From positions 1 to 50,501 of the forward strand of contig CAJXZM010000021.1 of NCBI GenBank assembly GCA_913063125.1: DNA of 50,501 nucleotides, read 5' to 3'. Positions 7,719 through 16,332 of the stretch are shown here, piece after piece. This DNA is from an uncultured Gammaproteobacteria bacterium. Lineage in GTDB: Bacteria > Pseudomonadota > Gammaproteobacteria > Pseudomonadales > Ketobacteraceae. The notes below the pieces were generated by a model, which ran no database searches, had not been told where the DNA came from, and saw only the letters and a program-made list of their open reading frames with translations. The position numbers and the translations under genes were made by a program. Position 1 is the first letter of the stretch, and each line of letters starts with the position of its first letter.

Positions 7719-10512
7719 ATTCTGAAATGGCATGGAGAATGTTTGCTATCTCATCTATTTTTACGGGTTTTGTTAGATATTGATTCATGCCGGCGTCAAA
7801 GGCTTTGTCTTGACGTTCTTTGACGGCGTGGGCGCTTAGGCCAACAATAAGGTGCGGTGTGTTTTTATCCTCAAAACATCTGATTTCTTGCGTTGCGGTG
7901 TAACCGTCCATTTCCGGCATTTCACAATCCATCAGTATAAGGTCAAATTGTTTTTCTTGTTCTTTTATACATTTGATAGCTTCAATGCCATCATTTGATA
8001 CTGTGGGTTGGATTCCAAGCTTTTTAAGTACACCTTTGATAACGGTTTGGTTTACTAAGTTATCTTCTGCGACAAGAACCAGTATCCCCTCATAGCGGGT
8101 ATTTTGCGCTTTTTTGATGGGGGGTACGGCCGTCTTTATATCGAATATATTGGAGAGCGTAGATTTTAATAATTCAATGCTAAGGGGGCGTTGTAATACA
8201 TCTTTGTTTTTTGACGTTGCAACGGATGGTCCGAGAAAAGTGATGTTGCTGATTTGGGTTTGTGGTAAAAGGTGGTGATATTCACTATTGCACAGTATTG
8301 CAGCGTAGCCTTCTAGCTGTTCTGGTGTGATAATTTTAGGCGTGTTAATAATGTCTAGATGTGCACCCCAATAGGTCAATTGTTCTTGAGAAAACTCAAA
8401 AAATCGTAAGTTATTATCAATAACAAGAATATTTTTATTTGGAAATAAATTATGTTCAGAGTATTCATTTTTAGATTTTATGCAAGCTAACGTAAACCAA
8501 AATCGAGAGCCTTGGCCTTTTTGGCTTTCTACCCCAACCTCTCCTCCCATTAAGTTGATAAGTTGTTTGCATATAGCAAGCCCTAGGCCGGTACCACCAT
8601 ACTTTCTGGTTGTAGACTTATCGGCCTGAGAGAATGTTTCAAATAAATTTTTCTGTTGTTCGTCCGCTATGCCTATACCTGTATCGGTAATTTCGAAGTG
8701 AAGATTATTATCTCTGTTGAGGTCTATTCGAAGTGTCACTTCACCATAATCGGTAAACTTAAGAGCGTTACTGATAAGGTTGATAAGTATCTGCCGAAAA
8801 CGAGTAGGGTCCCCAATAATAATTCTTGGAACCTTGTGATTGATGATGGCGGTAAGTACGATTGATTTTTCATGGGAGTTAAGAGTCAGAACCGTAATGA
8901 CATCATCCACTAGGGTTTCTAAATCTATTTCTATGTGCTCTATTGTCATTTTTCCAGCTTCAATTTTGGAAAAATCCAGAACATCGTTAATGATGGTTAA
9001 AAGAGATTCGCCAGAGCTCAAAATGGTTCTTACATGGCGGCGTTGTTCGTTATCGAGGTCGGAGTCGAGTAATATTTCTGAAATGCCCAAAACACCGTTC
9101 ATTGGGGTTCTAATTTCATGGCTCATTGTTGCTAGGAATTCACTTTTGGCCTTACTTTCTGCTAGTGCAGCCAATGTCATTGCTTCTGCTTTGGATTCTT
9201 TCTTTTGTGCTTCCAGCGCCATCTTTGCTGAGCGTTGTTGCTCTATTCGTGCCAATCGTTCATTCGTTAAGGCTTGAGCCTGGCCTTTGATTTTATCTTT
9301 GCGATCGCTGTTGATGCGATAACTGATACCAAAAGCAAGAAATAATGCAAATGCTAAGGTACCGAGTTGTAATCCGAAATGCGTGTAGATATTTGATGGG
9401 AGAATGGTTAACGCTCTTAAGGTCGTTGCAGTAGCCCCGATAAATTGGGCAAACCACGCCGTCAAAAGGAATACTGCAGAGACGTTACCTTTTTTTACTT
9501 CCTGAATAGACATTGTCATTATGACAGTGATGATTAACAAGCCAAGGCCCATAGCAATAGAAATACTAATGTAGAAGGGAAGTATAAAAACCGAAAGGCT
9601 CCATGCAAAAGATGAATTCGTGAGCGCTTTAAGAGTGTTGATGGTTTTGCTTTTTCTGTTTTCGAGGGATAGGTATGATATAGAAAATAGACCTGTTAAC
9701 CCCATAACGACAGGAATGAGAATGGGTCTAATAAGTTTGTTGAATTCAGGGCTATTAGAGAATAGGTACTCGAAGGTCAAGCCATTTAGACTGGCTTCAA
9801 CCAATGTAAAGGAGGCTAGGGTCGCAACGTAATAAAGATAACTCTGGTATTGCAACGCAAAGTAAATCGACAAATTAAAAATAATGAGAACAAAGATCGC
9901 ACCATAAAATATACCGTACATTAGCTGCGCGTTGTGATCAAATGTTGAAAAGCTAATTTTATCCCATAATTTGAAATTAATTTCGACAGTGTCACGACTA
10001 TGAAACCGAACATAGTAGGTTTGCAGGGTTTCTGGGGGAATCGTGATATCGAAGATAAAGTTGCGGTGAAGGATGCCGCGAGTTTTAAAGGGAAGGGAGT
10101 CACCGGTATGAAATGATGAGTAGGTTGTTATCGTAGGGTTTCCTGGTGTCGTCTGGGGGGCGAAAAAAGTGACTTCATCTATTAATGGGTACGCCTGTTC
10201 TAACTTGATGTGTTGAGGAGAGGCCGCGGTGTTGTTAAAGCTAACTCGAGCCCAGTAAGCGCTCTTTGAGAACCCGAAGTTGATCGTGCCAGTAAACCCC
10301 TTTTTCCATTGTTCTTCTGGAATGCCTCTGATGTCTTGAATGTCGAGTTTTTGGCTGCTATCAGCCAAAATACTGATATAAGGTGACAGTACAACGGGGA
10401 ACTGCTCGATATTATTAATCGTGATTACATTCGCGGGGCTGGCGATAACAGGTCGACATAGCATCAAAAGTATAATGGAAATGATGACAGCAATGTAATG
10501 ATGACGGATCAC
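7699..10512 (-). CDS. Hybrid sensor histidine kinase with 7TMR-DISM input
   Basis: Numbering here is from an upstream TTG at 10665. A signal peptide ([23 protein letters not shown]) precedes a periplasmic 7TMR-DISM extracellular domain (about 80-225), seven membrane helices (about 245-450), a coiled-coil linker (455-510), HisKA with [15 protein letters not shown] (His516), and an HATPase with N, G1 (DTGIGI) and G2 (GGTGLGLAI) boxes (about 615-730). A first receiver-like domain (745-845) has lost its phosphoacceptor region, and a normal receiver follows (860-980) with [10 protein letters not shown] (Asp913). It senses an unknown periplasmic ligand and likely phosphorelays through the second receiver. 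The start is uncertain. The GTG at 10512 or TTG at 10521 places the signal peptide at the N-terminus; the TTG at 10665 would add a 50-residue leader. Confidence 0.85.
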   Translation of the reverse strand: MIRHHYIAVIISIILLMLCRPVIASPANVITINNIEQFPVVLSPYISILADSSQKLDIQDIRGIPEEQWKKGFTGTINFGFSKSAYWARVSFNNTAASPQHIKLEQAYPLIDEVTFFAPQTTPGNPTITTYSSFHTGDSLPFKTRGILHRNFIFDITIPPETLQTYYVRFHSRDTVEINFKLWDKISFSTFDHNAQLMYGIFYGAIFVLIIFNLSIYFALQYQSYLYYVATLASFTLVEASLNGLTFEYLFSNSPEFNKLIRPILIPVVMGLTGLFSISYLSLENRKSKTINTLKALTNSSFAWSLSVFILPFYISISIAMGLGLLIITVIMTMSIQEVKKGNVSAVFLLTAWFAQFIGATATTLRALTILPSNIYTHFGLQLGTLAFALFLAFGISYRINSDRKDKIKGQAQALTNERLARIEQQRSAKMALEAQKKESKAEAMTLAALAESKAKSEFLATMSHEIRTPMNGVLGISEILLDSDLDNEQRRHVRTILSSGESLLTIINDVLDFSKIEAGKMTIEHIEIDLETLVDDVITVLTLNSHEKSIVLTAIINHKVPRIIIGDPTRFRQILINLISNALKFTDYGEVTLRIDLNRDNNLHFEITDTGIGIADEQQKNLFETFSQADKSTTRKYGGTGLGLAICKQLINLMGGEVGVESQKGQGSRFWFTLACIKSKNEYSEHNLFPNKNILVIDNNLRFFEFSQEQLTYWGAHLDIINTPKIITPEQLEGYAAILCNSEYHHLLPQTQISNITFLGPSVATSKNKDVLQRPLSIELLKSTLSNIFDIKTAVPPIKKAQNTRYEGILVLVAEDNLVNQTVIKGVLKKLGIQPTVSNDGIEAIKCIKEQEKQFDLILMDCEMPEMDGYTATQEIRCFEDKNTPHLIVGLSAHAVKERQDKAFDAGMNQYLTKPVKIDEIANILHAISESKKTDL

Positions 10513-10669
10513 TGGATACAATGTTTTCTCAAATAGTGATTGCAGGTTTGCTTGTAGATAGGAGATGGTTGATAAGAAAATTATAGGTAATAAAGAGAAG
10601 TTATGCGAGTTATGGCGGGATTTTGCTAATTTAGATAAAAAGGGGGGTAGGGTAAGAAAAATCAAGTAT

Positions 10670-10787
10670 TGCTTTAGCGGCTCAGATTCCTACTAAAATC
10701 TGGATTAATCAGTCGATACTCAGTGGATGGGTTGAAGGGGCTTATTCCTCAACATCACCCTGCATCTCCTATGCTACCGCTAAAGCA
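10670..10787. repeat. Perfect 11-bp inverted repeat, arms 96 bp apart
   Basis: TGCTTTAGCGG (10670-10680) and CCGCTAAAGCA (10777-10787) are exact reverse complements. They flank the region upstream of the kinase gene. They might be paired regulator sites or a remnant of a small inverted element; no gene lies between them. Confidence 0.5.
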
Positions 10788-10889
10788 ACACTTTGCCAAA
10801 AGGCGCTTTGTAATATTTACAAATGATCCTGAGACATATAATGGCCGTTAATATGCTTTTTGAACAGATGGCGTAGGGAATAAAGGAGT

Positions 10890-10912
10890 ATGCCATTTGG
10901 CATGTTTGGCAT
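10890..10912. promoter_or_regulatory. Palindrome plus extra half-site upstream of the response regulator
   Basis: ATGCCATTTGGCAT (10890-10903) is a palindrome with a 2-bp centre, and the half TTTGGCAT recurs at 10905-10912. It sits about 90-110 bp upstream of the LuxR-type regulator start, a plausible operator position. The protein that would bind is unknown. Confidence 0.3.
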
Positions 10913-11000
10913 TAAGACTCATTAGTCGGGTATGAAAATGGCTTAGAAAAGGCGAGAATAGCCCCAGAATTCAAAAAATAATAAGATAGAGTCACCCTGT

Positions 11001-11639
11001 ATGAACCAATACCAAATAGCAATTTGTGATGACCACCCAGTGTTCCGGGCGGGTATTGCGGGCATCCTAAAGAAAAATGATCAGCTTGCTGAGATCCATG
11101 AGTCGGCAGACGTGGCGGAATTAGAGTTGTTGCTGGATCGGGAGACCATTGATTTAGTGTTGCTCGACGTAGAACTGCCTAATGAAACAGGTTTAGAGGC
11201 TTTGCCGCGGCTAGCTCCTCATCACCCCGTACTTATTTTGTCTGCTTTTGATGATGCTCGTCGAATTAAGCAGGCGATGGAGTCAGGTGCCATGGGGTAT
11301 GTGCGAAAAGATGCCAGCCCTGACGAACTTATTAAGGCAGTGTTGGATGCATTATCAGGACAAACAGTATTAGATCCATCGTTGGCTATTCGACTGGCGC
11401 AATCATTGCGGCGTGAACCTGACGAGATGGAATTTGTTAAACGAGTTAGTGGGTTAAGTGCTCGTCACCAAGAAGTATTGGCATTGGTAGGTGAGGGGGA
11501 GTCGAATAAAGGTATTGGAAAGGCGTTAAATATCAGTGAGGGCACCGCCAAGAATCACGTTGTACGTATTCTGCAGTTGTTAAACATGCCAGATAGAACC
11601 AAATTGGCATTGGCACTGTTTAAATACAACGTATTTTAA
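11001..11639 (+). CDS. NarL/FixJ-type response regulator
   Basis: 212 residues. The receiver domain (1-120) shows the acidic pocket in AICDDHP, the phosphoacceptor Asp in VLLDVELPNETG, and the conserved Lys in YVRKDASPDEL. The C-terminal LuxR-type helix-turn-helix includes LSARHQEVLALVGEGESNKGI followed by LNISEGTAKNHVVRIL. It is a DNA-binding transcription regulator phosphorylated by a partner kinase. The histidine kinase gene begins 12 bp downstream, so the two form a two-component pair in one transcript with the patatin and hydrolase genes that follow. Confidence 0.9.
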   Translation: MNQYQIAICDDHPVFRAGIAGILKKNDQLAEIHESADVAELELLLDRETIDLVLLDVELPNETGLEALPRLAPHHPVLILSAFDDARRIKQAMESGAMGYVRKDASPDELIKAVLDALSGQTVLDPSLAIRLAQSLRREPDEMEFVKRVSGLSARHQEVLALVGEGESNKGIGKALNISEGTAKNHVVRILQLLNMPDRTKLALALFKYNVF

Positions 11640-11651
11640 GCAGGGGGCGTT

Positions 11652-13016
11652 GTGGCAGGTCCTAACCCACCATTGATTGAGTTGTTACGAAAAGGGAATC
11701 CATTAGAATGGGGGGGGCTAGATCGTACCCTGCTGCTAATGGTTGTGAGTAGTTATGTCCCCATCGTTTTTCTGTTTTCTATGTACTTTTTTGAGCATAG
11801 TGAGCTGTATGAATACCTAGATCTCTCTGTAGTCGCCTTGTGTCGACAGTTGTGTTGGGCAAGTATGGGGTTCAATACAGTGTTTATGGCCGTGGGTTTG
11901 TGGCAGAGGCGGCGTCGCAGAAATTGGCCGTTGCTCTCTCATGGTTTGGCTCAGGTCTATACGTTAGGCATGTTAGCATCGGTGTGGATTACGGGAACGT
12001 ATACGTCAAACAACAGCTTGCTGTTGATTGCAGGGCTTGCGCTAGCATTACCCCTATTGGATCAGAAGGTAGTCTTTTTTGCCTTAGTGAGTGGCATCCT
12101 GGCGAGTATAGTCGCAGTAGCGGCGACCGAAGCAGGGCATATCCGTTATGCACCGTTATTTATAAAATTACCGTTTGAGGATGGCGAAGTGTCCCCCACT
12201 TGGGCAATTACGCAGTTTGTTTTAGTGTTAAACAGTATTGCTGCTGTTTGGGTGATTATGGCGTCACTGATAAAACGATGGCGAATTCGAGAGCAGGATT
12301 TGTTAGCGCAAATGGAAACACAGGATAAACTAGCATCCTTGGGTGAATTTTCTGCAAGGATAATCCATCAAACCCGTCACCAATTAGGGCTGATGGGTAT
12401 TTCATTACATAACCTATCGTTGCATATTGATGATCAGGCTCGTAGCGGAGAGTCTCTTAATATAGAGCGAGTAAGAAACGAAATACGGTTACTTGATGAT
12501 ATACAAAACAAGTTGCGACAAACCCTAAAAGAAGACCTGAATATGGAGCCCTCAGGGGAATTGTCTGATCAACGCAGTTATTGTGAGATTCTCAAAGAAG
12601 AGGTGGAAAATTTACAACGGTTAGCGTTGCAAAACGGTATTATTTTGCGGCTACAAATCAGCGAACCTGAATCAGCACGGTGTTTCCCTTTGCTTCCAGA
12701 AGAGTGGGGGCAAGGATTGTTTAATGTCATTGAAAACGCGGTGTCTGCAGCGAAGCAGCAAGTTTCGGTGATAACCACAATTGAAAACGGCAAGTTACAT
12801 ATATTGGTGCGTGATGATGGTGAAGGTATTCCTGAGTTATTAATGGCACGGGTAATGCGGCCTTTTATCACCACAAAACAGGATGGCAGCGGCATGGGAT
12901 TAGCGATTGCCGAAGGGGTGACACAAAAGGAGGGAGGGAGCTTAGTGTTGAGCAACCATGAAGGTGGTGGTTTGGATGCAATATTTTCAATACCTGTTAC
13001 AGCAGTGAAGAGTTAG
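11652..13016 (+). CDS. Membrane sensor histidine kinase
   Basis: 454 residues. About six membrane helices occupy residues 25-210 with no large periplasmic domain. A linker leads to a phosphoacceptor region EFSARIIHQTRHQLGLMGI, then an HATPase domain with NVIENAVSAAK (N box), DDGEGIP (G1) and GSGMGLAIAEG (G2). The His box is not the usual HE.R.PL nor the HisKA_3 form; the likely phosphorylated His is the one in IIHQTRH. The start is GTG at 11652 with AGGGGG just upstream. It follows the response regulator by 12 bp and precedes the patatin gene by 6 bp, so it is the cognate kinase in an operon. The stimulus, perhaps membrane lipid state given the neighbours, is speculation. Confidence 0.85.
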   Translation: MAGPNPPLIELLRKGNPLEWGGLDRTLLLMVVSSYVPIVFLFSMYFFEHSELYEYLDLSVVALCRQLCWASMGFNTVFMAVGLWQRRRRRNWPLLSHGLAQVYTLGMLASVWITGTYTSNNSLLLIAGLALALPLLDQKVVFFALVSGILASIVAVAATEAGHIRYAPLFIKLPFEDGEVSPTWAITQFVLVLNSIAAVWVIMASLIKRWRIREQDLLAQMETQDKLASLGEFSARIIHQTRHQLGLMGISLHNLSLHIDDQARSGESLNIERVRNEIRLLDDIQNKLRQTLKEDLNMEPSGELSDQRSYCEILKEEVENLQRLALQNGIILRLQISEPESARCFPLLPEEWGQGLFNVIENAVSAAKQQVSVITTIENGKLHILVRDDGEGIPELLMARVMRPFITTKQDGSGMGLAIAEGVTQKEGGSLVLSNHEGGGLDAIFSIPVTAVKS

Positions 13017-13022
13017 TACTAA

Positions 13023-13778
13023 ATGAAATTATATGATTGGTTGGAAGAACAACCGTTTACCCTGTCAATGTCATCGGGTTTTTTTAGTTTTTTTGCTCAT
13101 GCAGGAATGCTTGCAGCGCTAGTTGATCAAGGATTAAAACCAGTAAAGTTAACGGGCTCTAGTGCTGGTGCGCTGGTGGGAGGCTGTTACGCATCGGGAT
13201 GTTCTATTGACGAGCTAAAAGAGCAATTGTTTGCCTTGCAGCGAGATGATTTTTGGGATCCAGGGTTTGGCCTAGGGTTACTAAAAGGTGGCTTGTTTCA
13301 GGAGCAAGTACGCAATATTTGTAAAGTCTCAAATGTTGAGGATTGCCCAATACCTTTTAGAGTATCAGTATTTAATTTAGATTCTTGGGATACCGAAGTG
13401 ATTGATCAAGGGAACCTTACCCGAGCGATTGCAGCCTCCTGTGCTTTTCCGTTCTTGTTTCAGCCTGTGGCGCTAAATGGTGCTCGATATCTTGACGGTG
13501 GAATCAAGGACCGGCCTGGTTTGAAAGGCACGCAACCTGGTGAGCGCATTCTTTATCATCATATTAATTCTCGGTCACCGTGGCGTAGGAAAAACAGTCC
13601 AGCATTACAGGTTCCACAAGCAGTAAATATGCAGGCTATTAGCATTAATGGATTACCTAGAGTAGGCCCTAATAAATTGCATAATGGGATCACTGCATTT
13701 GACTATGCGTATGATCAAACAGGTGAGCTGTTACAGCAAACGATAGCAGCAAACGATAGCAGCAAACAATTACAGTAA
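13023..13778 (+). CDS. Patatin-like phospholipase
   Basis: 251 residues. The nucleophile elbow is LTGSSAGALVGG (GxSxG) and the catalytic Asp is in YLDGGIKD, as in patatin-family lipid acyl hydrolases with a Ser-Asp dyad. The usual glycine-rich oxyanion-hole motif before it is replaced by SSGFFSFFAHAG, a Ser/Gly-Phe variant. The protein is cytoplasmic or peripheral, with no signal peptide. It lies 6 bp after the histidine kinase gene and 17 bp before an alpha/beta hydrolase gene, suggesting it is an output of that two-component system. The last 14 residues are encoded by a 13-bp tandem duplication that has changed the reading of the tail. Confidence 0.8.
   Translation: MKLYDWLEEQPFTLSMSSGFFSFFAHAGMLAALVDQGLKPVKLTGSSAGALVGGCYASGCSIDELKEQLFALQRDDFWDPGFGLGLLKGGLFQEQVRNICKVSNVEDCPIPFRVSVFNLDSWDTEVIDQGNLTRAIAASCAFPFLFQPVALNGARYLDGGIKDRPGLKGTQPGERILYHHINSRSPWRRKNSPALQVPQAVNMQAISINGLPRVGPNKLHNGITAFDYAYDQTGELLQQTIAANDSSKQLQ
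13734..13772 (+). repeat. Three tandem 13-bp units at the end of the patatin gene
   Basis: CAGCAAACGATAG occurs twice exactly and a third, diverged copy (CAGCAAACAATTA) follows. Since 13 is not a multiple of three, each unit is read in a different frame, so the encoded tail is probably not conserved. Confidence 0.8.
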
Positions 13779-13795
13779 ACGGTTACCGCTAACAG

Positions 13796-14476
13796 ATGAC
13801 AGACACTGATATTGTCTTTTTGACAAATGAAGCAAAAATAGATAATACATCCACAACGCATAAAACAGATATTCAATGGTTATTTGCTCATGGTGCAGGC
13901 GCACCTATGGATTCGAATTTTATGAATGTGGTTGCAGAGGGTGTTGCTGCTGCTGGCATAACAGTTAAGCGGTTTGAATTCCCCTATATGGAAGAACGGC
14001 GTGAAACGGGAAAGAGGCGACCTCCGAATAGGGCCCCAGAGTTACTCCAGCATTTTATACGTGCCATTGAACAGGCTGGTGGAATGTCGCAGTGTGTCAT
14101 TGGTGGTAAATCAATGGGTGGTCGAATGGCGAGTTTATTAGCCGCAGAAAATCCCAACGATGTTATGGGTGTTGTGTGTTTGGGTTATCCTTTTCATCCG
14201 GTGGGGAAGTTGGAGAAAACACGTATTGATCACTTTCCTGGTATATCGGTTCCACATTGTATAGTGCAGGGTACCCGTGACGCGTTAGGTACTCATGATC
14301 AAGTTGAAAGTTACGGGCTGCCAACGATTGTGGATGTACATTGGCTAGAGGATGGAGATCATGACCTGAAGCCTCGGAAGAAAAGTGGTTTGACGCATGA
14401 AGAGCATATCGCGTGTGCGATAAAGCAGGTGGTTACGTTTATTTTATCGATAGATAAAAAACAAAAGAATAAATAG
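13796..14476 (+). CDS. Alpha/beta hydrolase of the KANL3/Tex30-like family
   Basis: 226 residues. The strand-turn LFAHGAGAPMDSNFM near the N-terminus, the conserved FEFPYMEERRETGKRRPP segment, the nucleophile elbow VIGGKSMGGRMA (Ser) and the late GDHDLKPRKKSG segment with a likely catalytic His are typical of the predicted-hydrolase family COG3571. These are cytosolic serine hydrolases of unknown substrate. It is 17 bp downstream of the patatin gene and probably in the same operon. No signal peptide is present. Confidence 0.8.
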   Translation: MTDTDIVFLTNEAKIDNTSTTHKTDIQWLFAHGAGAPMDSNFMNVVAEGVAAAGITVKRFEFPYMEERRETGKRRPPNRAPELLQHFIRAIEQAGGMSQCVIGGKSMGGRMASLLAAENPNDVMGVVCLGYPFHPVGKLEKTRIDHFPGISVPHCIVQGTRDALGTHDQVESYGLPTIVDVHWLEDGDHDLKPRKKSGLTHEEHIACAIKQVVTFILSIDKKQKNK

Positions 14477-14492
14477 TAAAAAGGGTAATTTT

Positions 14493-14951
14493 ATGTTGGT
14501 TAGATGGGTTGTATCAATATTGTTAGTTGTAATTATATCGGGTTGCACGTTTAAAAATAACCCGACTCCCTTGGGTGATTCTGAATTGGTGGGGCAGTGG
14601 CTGCACGAAAGCGAAGAAAATATAAATGGTGATAAGGTGATAGCCCGTATGGCGTTAGATATTACGCAAGAGGGGTATATAACGTATCACTTTATGTCGT
14701 GTTTTTTATCGAAGGCTGAGCAAAAGAAAAATAAAACATTACATCTTCTTAACATGCCGATGATTCGTGTAACCACAACAAAAATCAAAGCACAGACATT
14801 TCCATTAACGCCAAAATGGGAGTTTAAAATTAATGAATGGCCTTCTCAGAAAAATAACCAATGGCAGATGACAGTAGATAACATATTGCTTGATAAGGTA
14901 GGTGTCGGTGAGGATCTGGGGGCAGAAATAGACAGCTGGCATTGTGAGTAA
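14493..14951 (+). CDS. Small lipoprotein, unknown function
   Basis: 152 residues. The N-terminus MLVRWVVSILLVVIISGC is a lipoprotein signal peptide with the lipobox IISGC (Cys18), predicting lipid attachment and probably outer-membrane location. The mature part contains a short beta-rich domain (ELVGQWLHESEE, MALDITQEGYITYHF) resembling lipocalin-like or stress-response small lipoproteins, but I cannot name a family. It follows the hydrolase gene by 16 bp and is probably the last gene of the operon starting at 11001. Confidence 0.65.
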   Translation: MLVRWVVSILLVVIISGCTFKNNPTPLGDSELVGQWLHESEENINGDKVIARMALDITQEGYITYHFMSCFLSKAEQKKNKTLHLLNMPMIRVTTTKIKAQTFPLTPKWEFKINEWPSQKNNQWQMTVDNILLDKVGVGEDLGAEIDSWHCE

Positions 14952-14990
14952 ATGCGTGTTTCTCGATGAATATTTATATCTTGCTAATAT

Positions 14991-15066
14991 CACCCAATAG
15001 AACATTTTATTCTTAAATATTCCATTGGGTGCGGTCATGGAGATCGGTCGAAGCCAACGAAGCCAA
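14991..15066. repeat. 8-bp inverted repeat and 9-bp tandem duplication downstream of the lipoprotein gene
   Basis: CACCCAAT (14991-14998) and ATTGGGTG (15024-15031) are exact inverted arms with a 25-nt AT-rich loop, possibly a weak terminator between convergent genes. CGAAGCCAA is duplicated head to tail at 15049-15066. Confidence 0.5.
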
Positions 15067-15095
15067 AATAGTTACGTACAAACTCTAACGAAAGG

Positions 15096-16007
15096 TTAGA
15101 TCTTTCGCTGTAACCCACCAAAAGCTTTGAATAATGACTTAAAGAATTTGGAAAGTTCCAGTGACATTACCGCAAAGTCTTGATCAAATTGCTCCGCCGC
15201 ACTTTCAGAGTCTGCTTCGTCAGCTTTTTCTAGAACCATATCTTGAAACTTTAAGCGTTTTATCGTGAGGTCATCTTCAAGAATACAAGACAGAGCGTCT
15301 TTCCAGAGCACGCCAAGTTTTTTAACCTGTTTACCTGCGGCTAGGTGTGTTTGGATTTCGTCAGAATAAAGGTCCTGCCCTTTACAGCGAACAACATTAC
15401 CGTCTTCCGCTGGATTATACAGCTCGCATTCTTGGTCAATCTCAAAGTTTTCCCCTGCTGTTTGGTGCTGTAACCAGAGTGTCATTACTTCGCTAGGGAT
15501 GTTTTTTGCATTAGGTGGAATAACGGGCAATGATTCGATACTGGTTCGTAAAAAACCAAGAAGCTCTTCAGCCTTATTTGCGCTAGACGAATTTACCACC
15601 AACAAATTATCTTTAGGTGCAAAATAAGCAAAGGTCTTACTGGTTCGTGCAAAGGCCTTTGGTAATAACGTCAGTGTAACTTCGTCTTTTAGTTGTAGCT
15701 TTTCTTTGCGGAAAACCTTGCGTCCTTGTTTGTCCTCCATTTCTTCAACTTTTTCTTGTACCGCGTCATTTACAACAGAAGCAGGTAATATCTTCTCCTG
15801 CTTCTGAGCGCAAATCATGATGTATTCACCGGTTACGTGAGTGAGCATTTCTCCGTGACGACCAAGGGGCGATGTCCAGCCATACTTTGACTGGTCATGT
15901 TTCCCACAGGGTTGGAATATATGCTCAGCTAACTTCTCCTCGAGCTCCTCTGGGGTTAGTTCAAAGGGCTTGGTAAAACGGTACAAACGAATGTTTTTAA
16001 ACCACAT
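15096..16007 (-). CDS. rdgC: Recombination-associated protein RdgC
   Basis: 303 residues, the normal family length. The start MWFKNIRLYRF, the segment LEEKLAEHIFQPCG and the GWTSPLGRHGE motif are diagnostic of RdgC. The family forms ring-shaped dimers on double-stranded DNA, limits RecA-driven recombination and is associated with nucleoid or replication fork maintenance. It is a single-gene unit on the minus strand, flanked by a convergent lipoprotein gene and a divergent secreted-protein gene. Confidence 0.95.
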   Translation of the reverse strand: MWFKNIRLYRFTKPFELTPEELEEKLAEHIFQPCGKHDQSKYGWTSPLGRHGEMLTHVTGEYIMICAQKQEKILPASVVNDAVQEKVEEMEDKQGRKVFRKEKLQLKDEVTLTLLPKAFARTSKTFAYFAPKDNLLVVNSSSANKAEELLGFLRTSIESLPVIPPNAKNIPSEVMTLWLQHQTAGENFEIDQECELYNPAEDGNVVRCKGQDLYSDEIQTHLAAGKQVKKLGVLWKDALSCILEDDLTIKRLKFQDMVLEKADEADSESAAEQFDQDFAVMSLELSKFFKSLFKAFGGLQRKI

Positions 16008-16332
16008 AACTCGATTTCCAACGGCTAGCTAAACTCAAAAAGGTCGAGCATTATGCGCCAACTAGGGCTGGGAATCTACCGGTGTAAACGTGGGTATATG
16101 TTTTTTTTGGTTTTGTTTATTGAGTGGGAAGGCGTATAAGAAACAAGGGGTTAGAATTGATGTTTTTTCACCCTTCAACGTAAGCAGGGTTTACAAATAG
16201 CTTATTTCACCTATAGGCTTATTAGCGTATGATATTTGGCAAGTTGCAGGCGTGTGACTTACGTTGTTTTCGCCTAATGTATATGTAAAAACTATGACAA
16301 TAAAAACAATACAAAATAATAAAGGGATCATT
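16008..16332. other. Intergenic region upstream of rdgC and a secreted-protein gene
   Basis: About 325 bp, AT-rich in the second half. It must carry the divergent promoters for rdgC and the plus-strand gene. I do not see a convincing operator, RNA gene or hairpin. A TTG-started extension of the downstream frame (from 16264) exists but is not supported. Confidence 0.4.

Larger units (their letters stand above)
10513..11000. other. Intergenic region between divergent kinase and regulator genes
   Basis: About 490 bp separate the divergent hybrid kinase and LuxR-type regulator. The first 150 bp could be a 5' extension of the kinase frame. The rest contains a widely spaced 11-bp inverted repeat and a 14-bp palindrome, listed separately. 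I see no other gene; tiny open frames here lack support. Confidence 0.5.

Noticed and set aside
10850..10925. Tiny open frames with possible ribosome sites (MAVNMLFEQMA and MFGIKTH)
   Set aside because: They are under 12 codons and overlap a palindrome that is better read as an operator.
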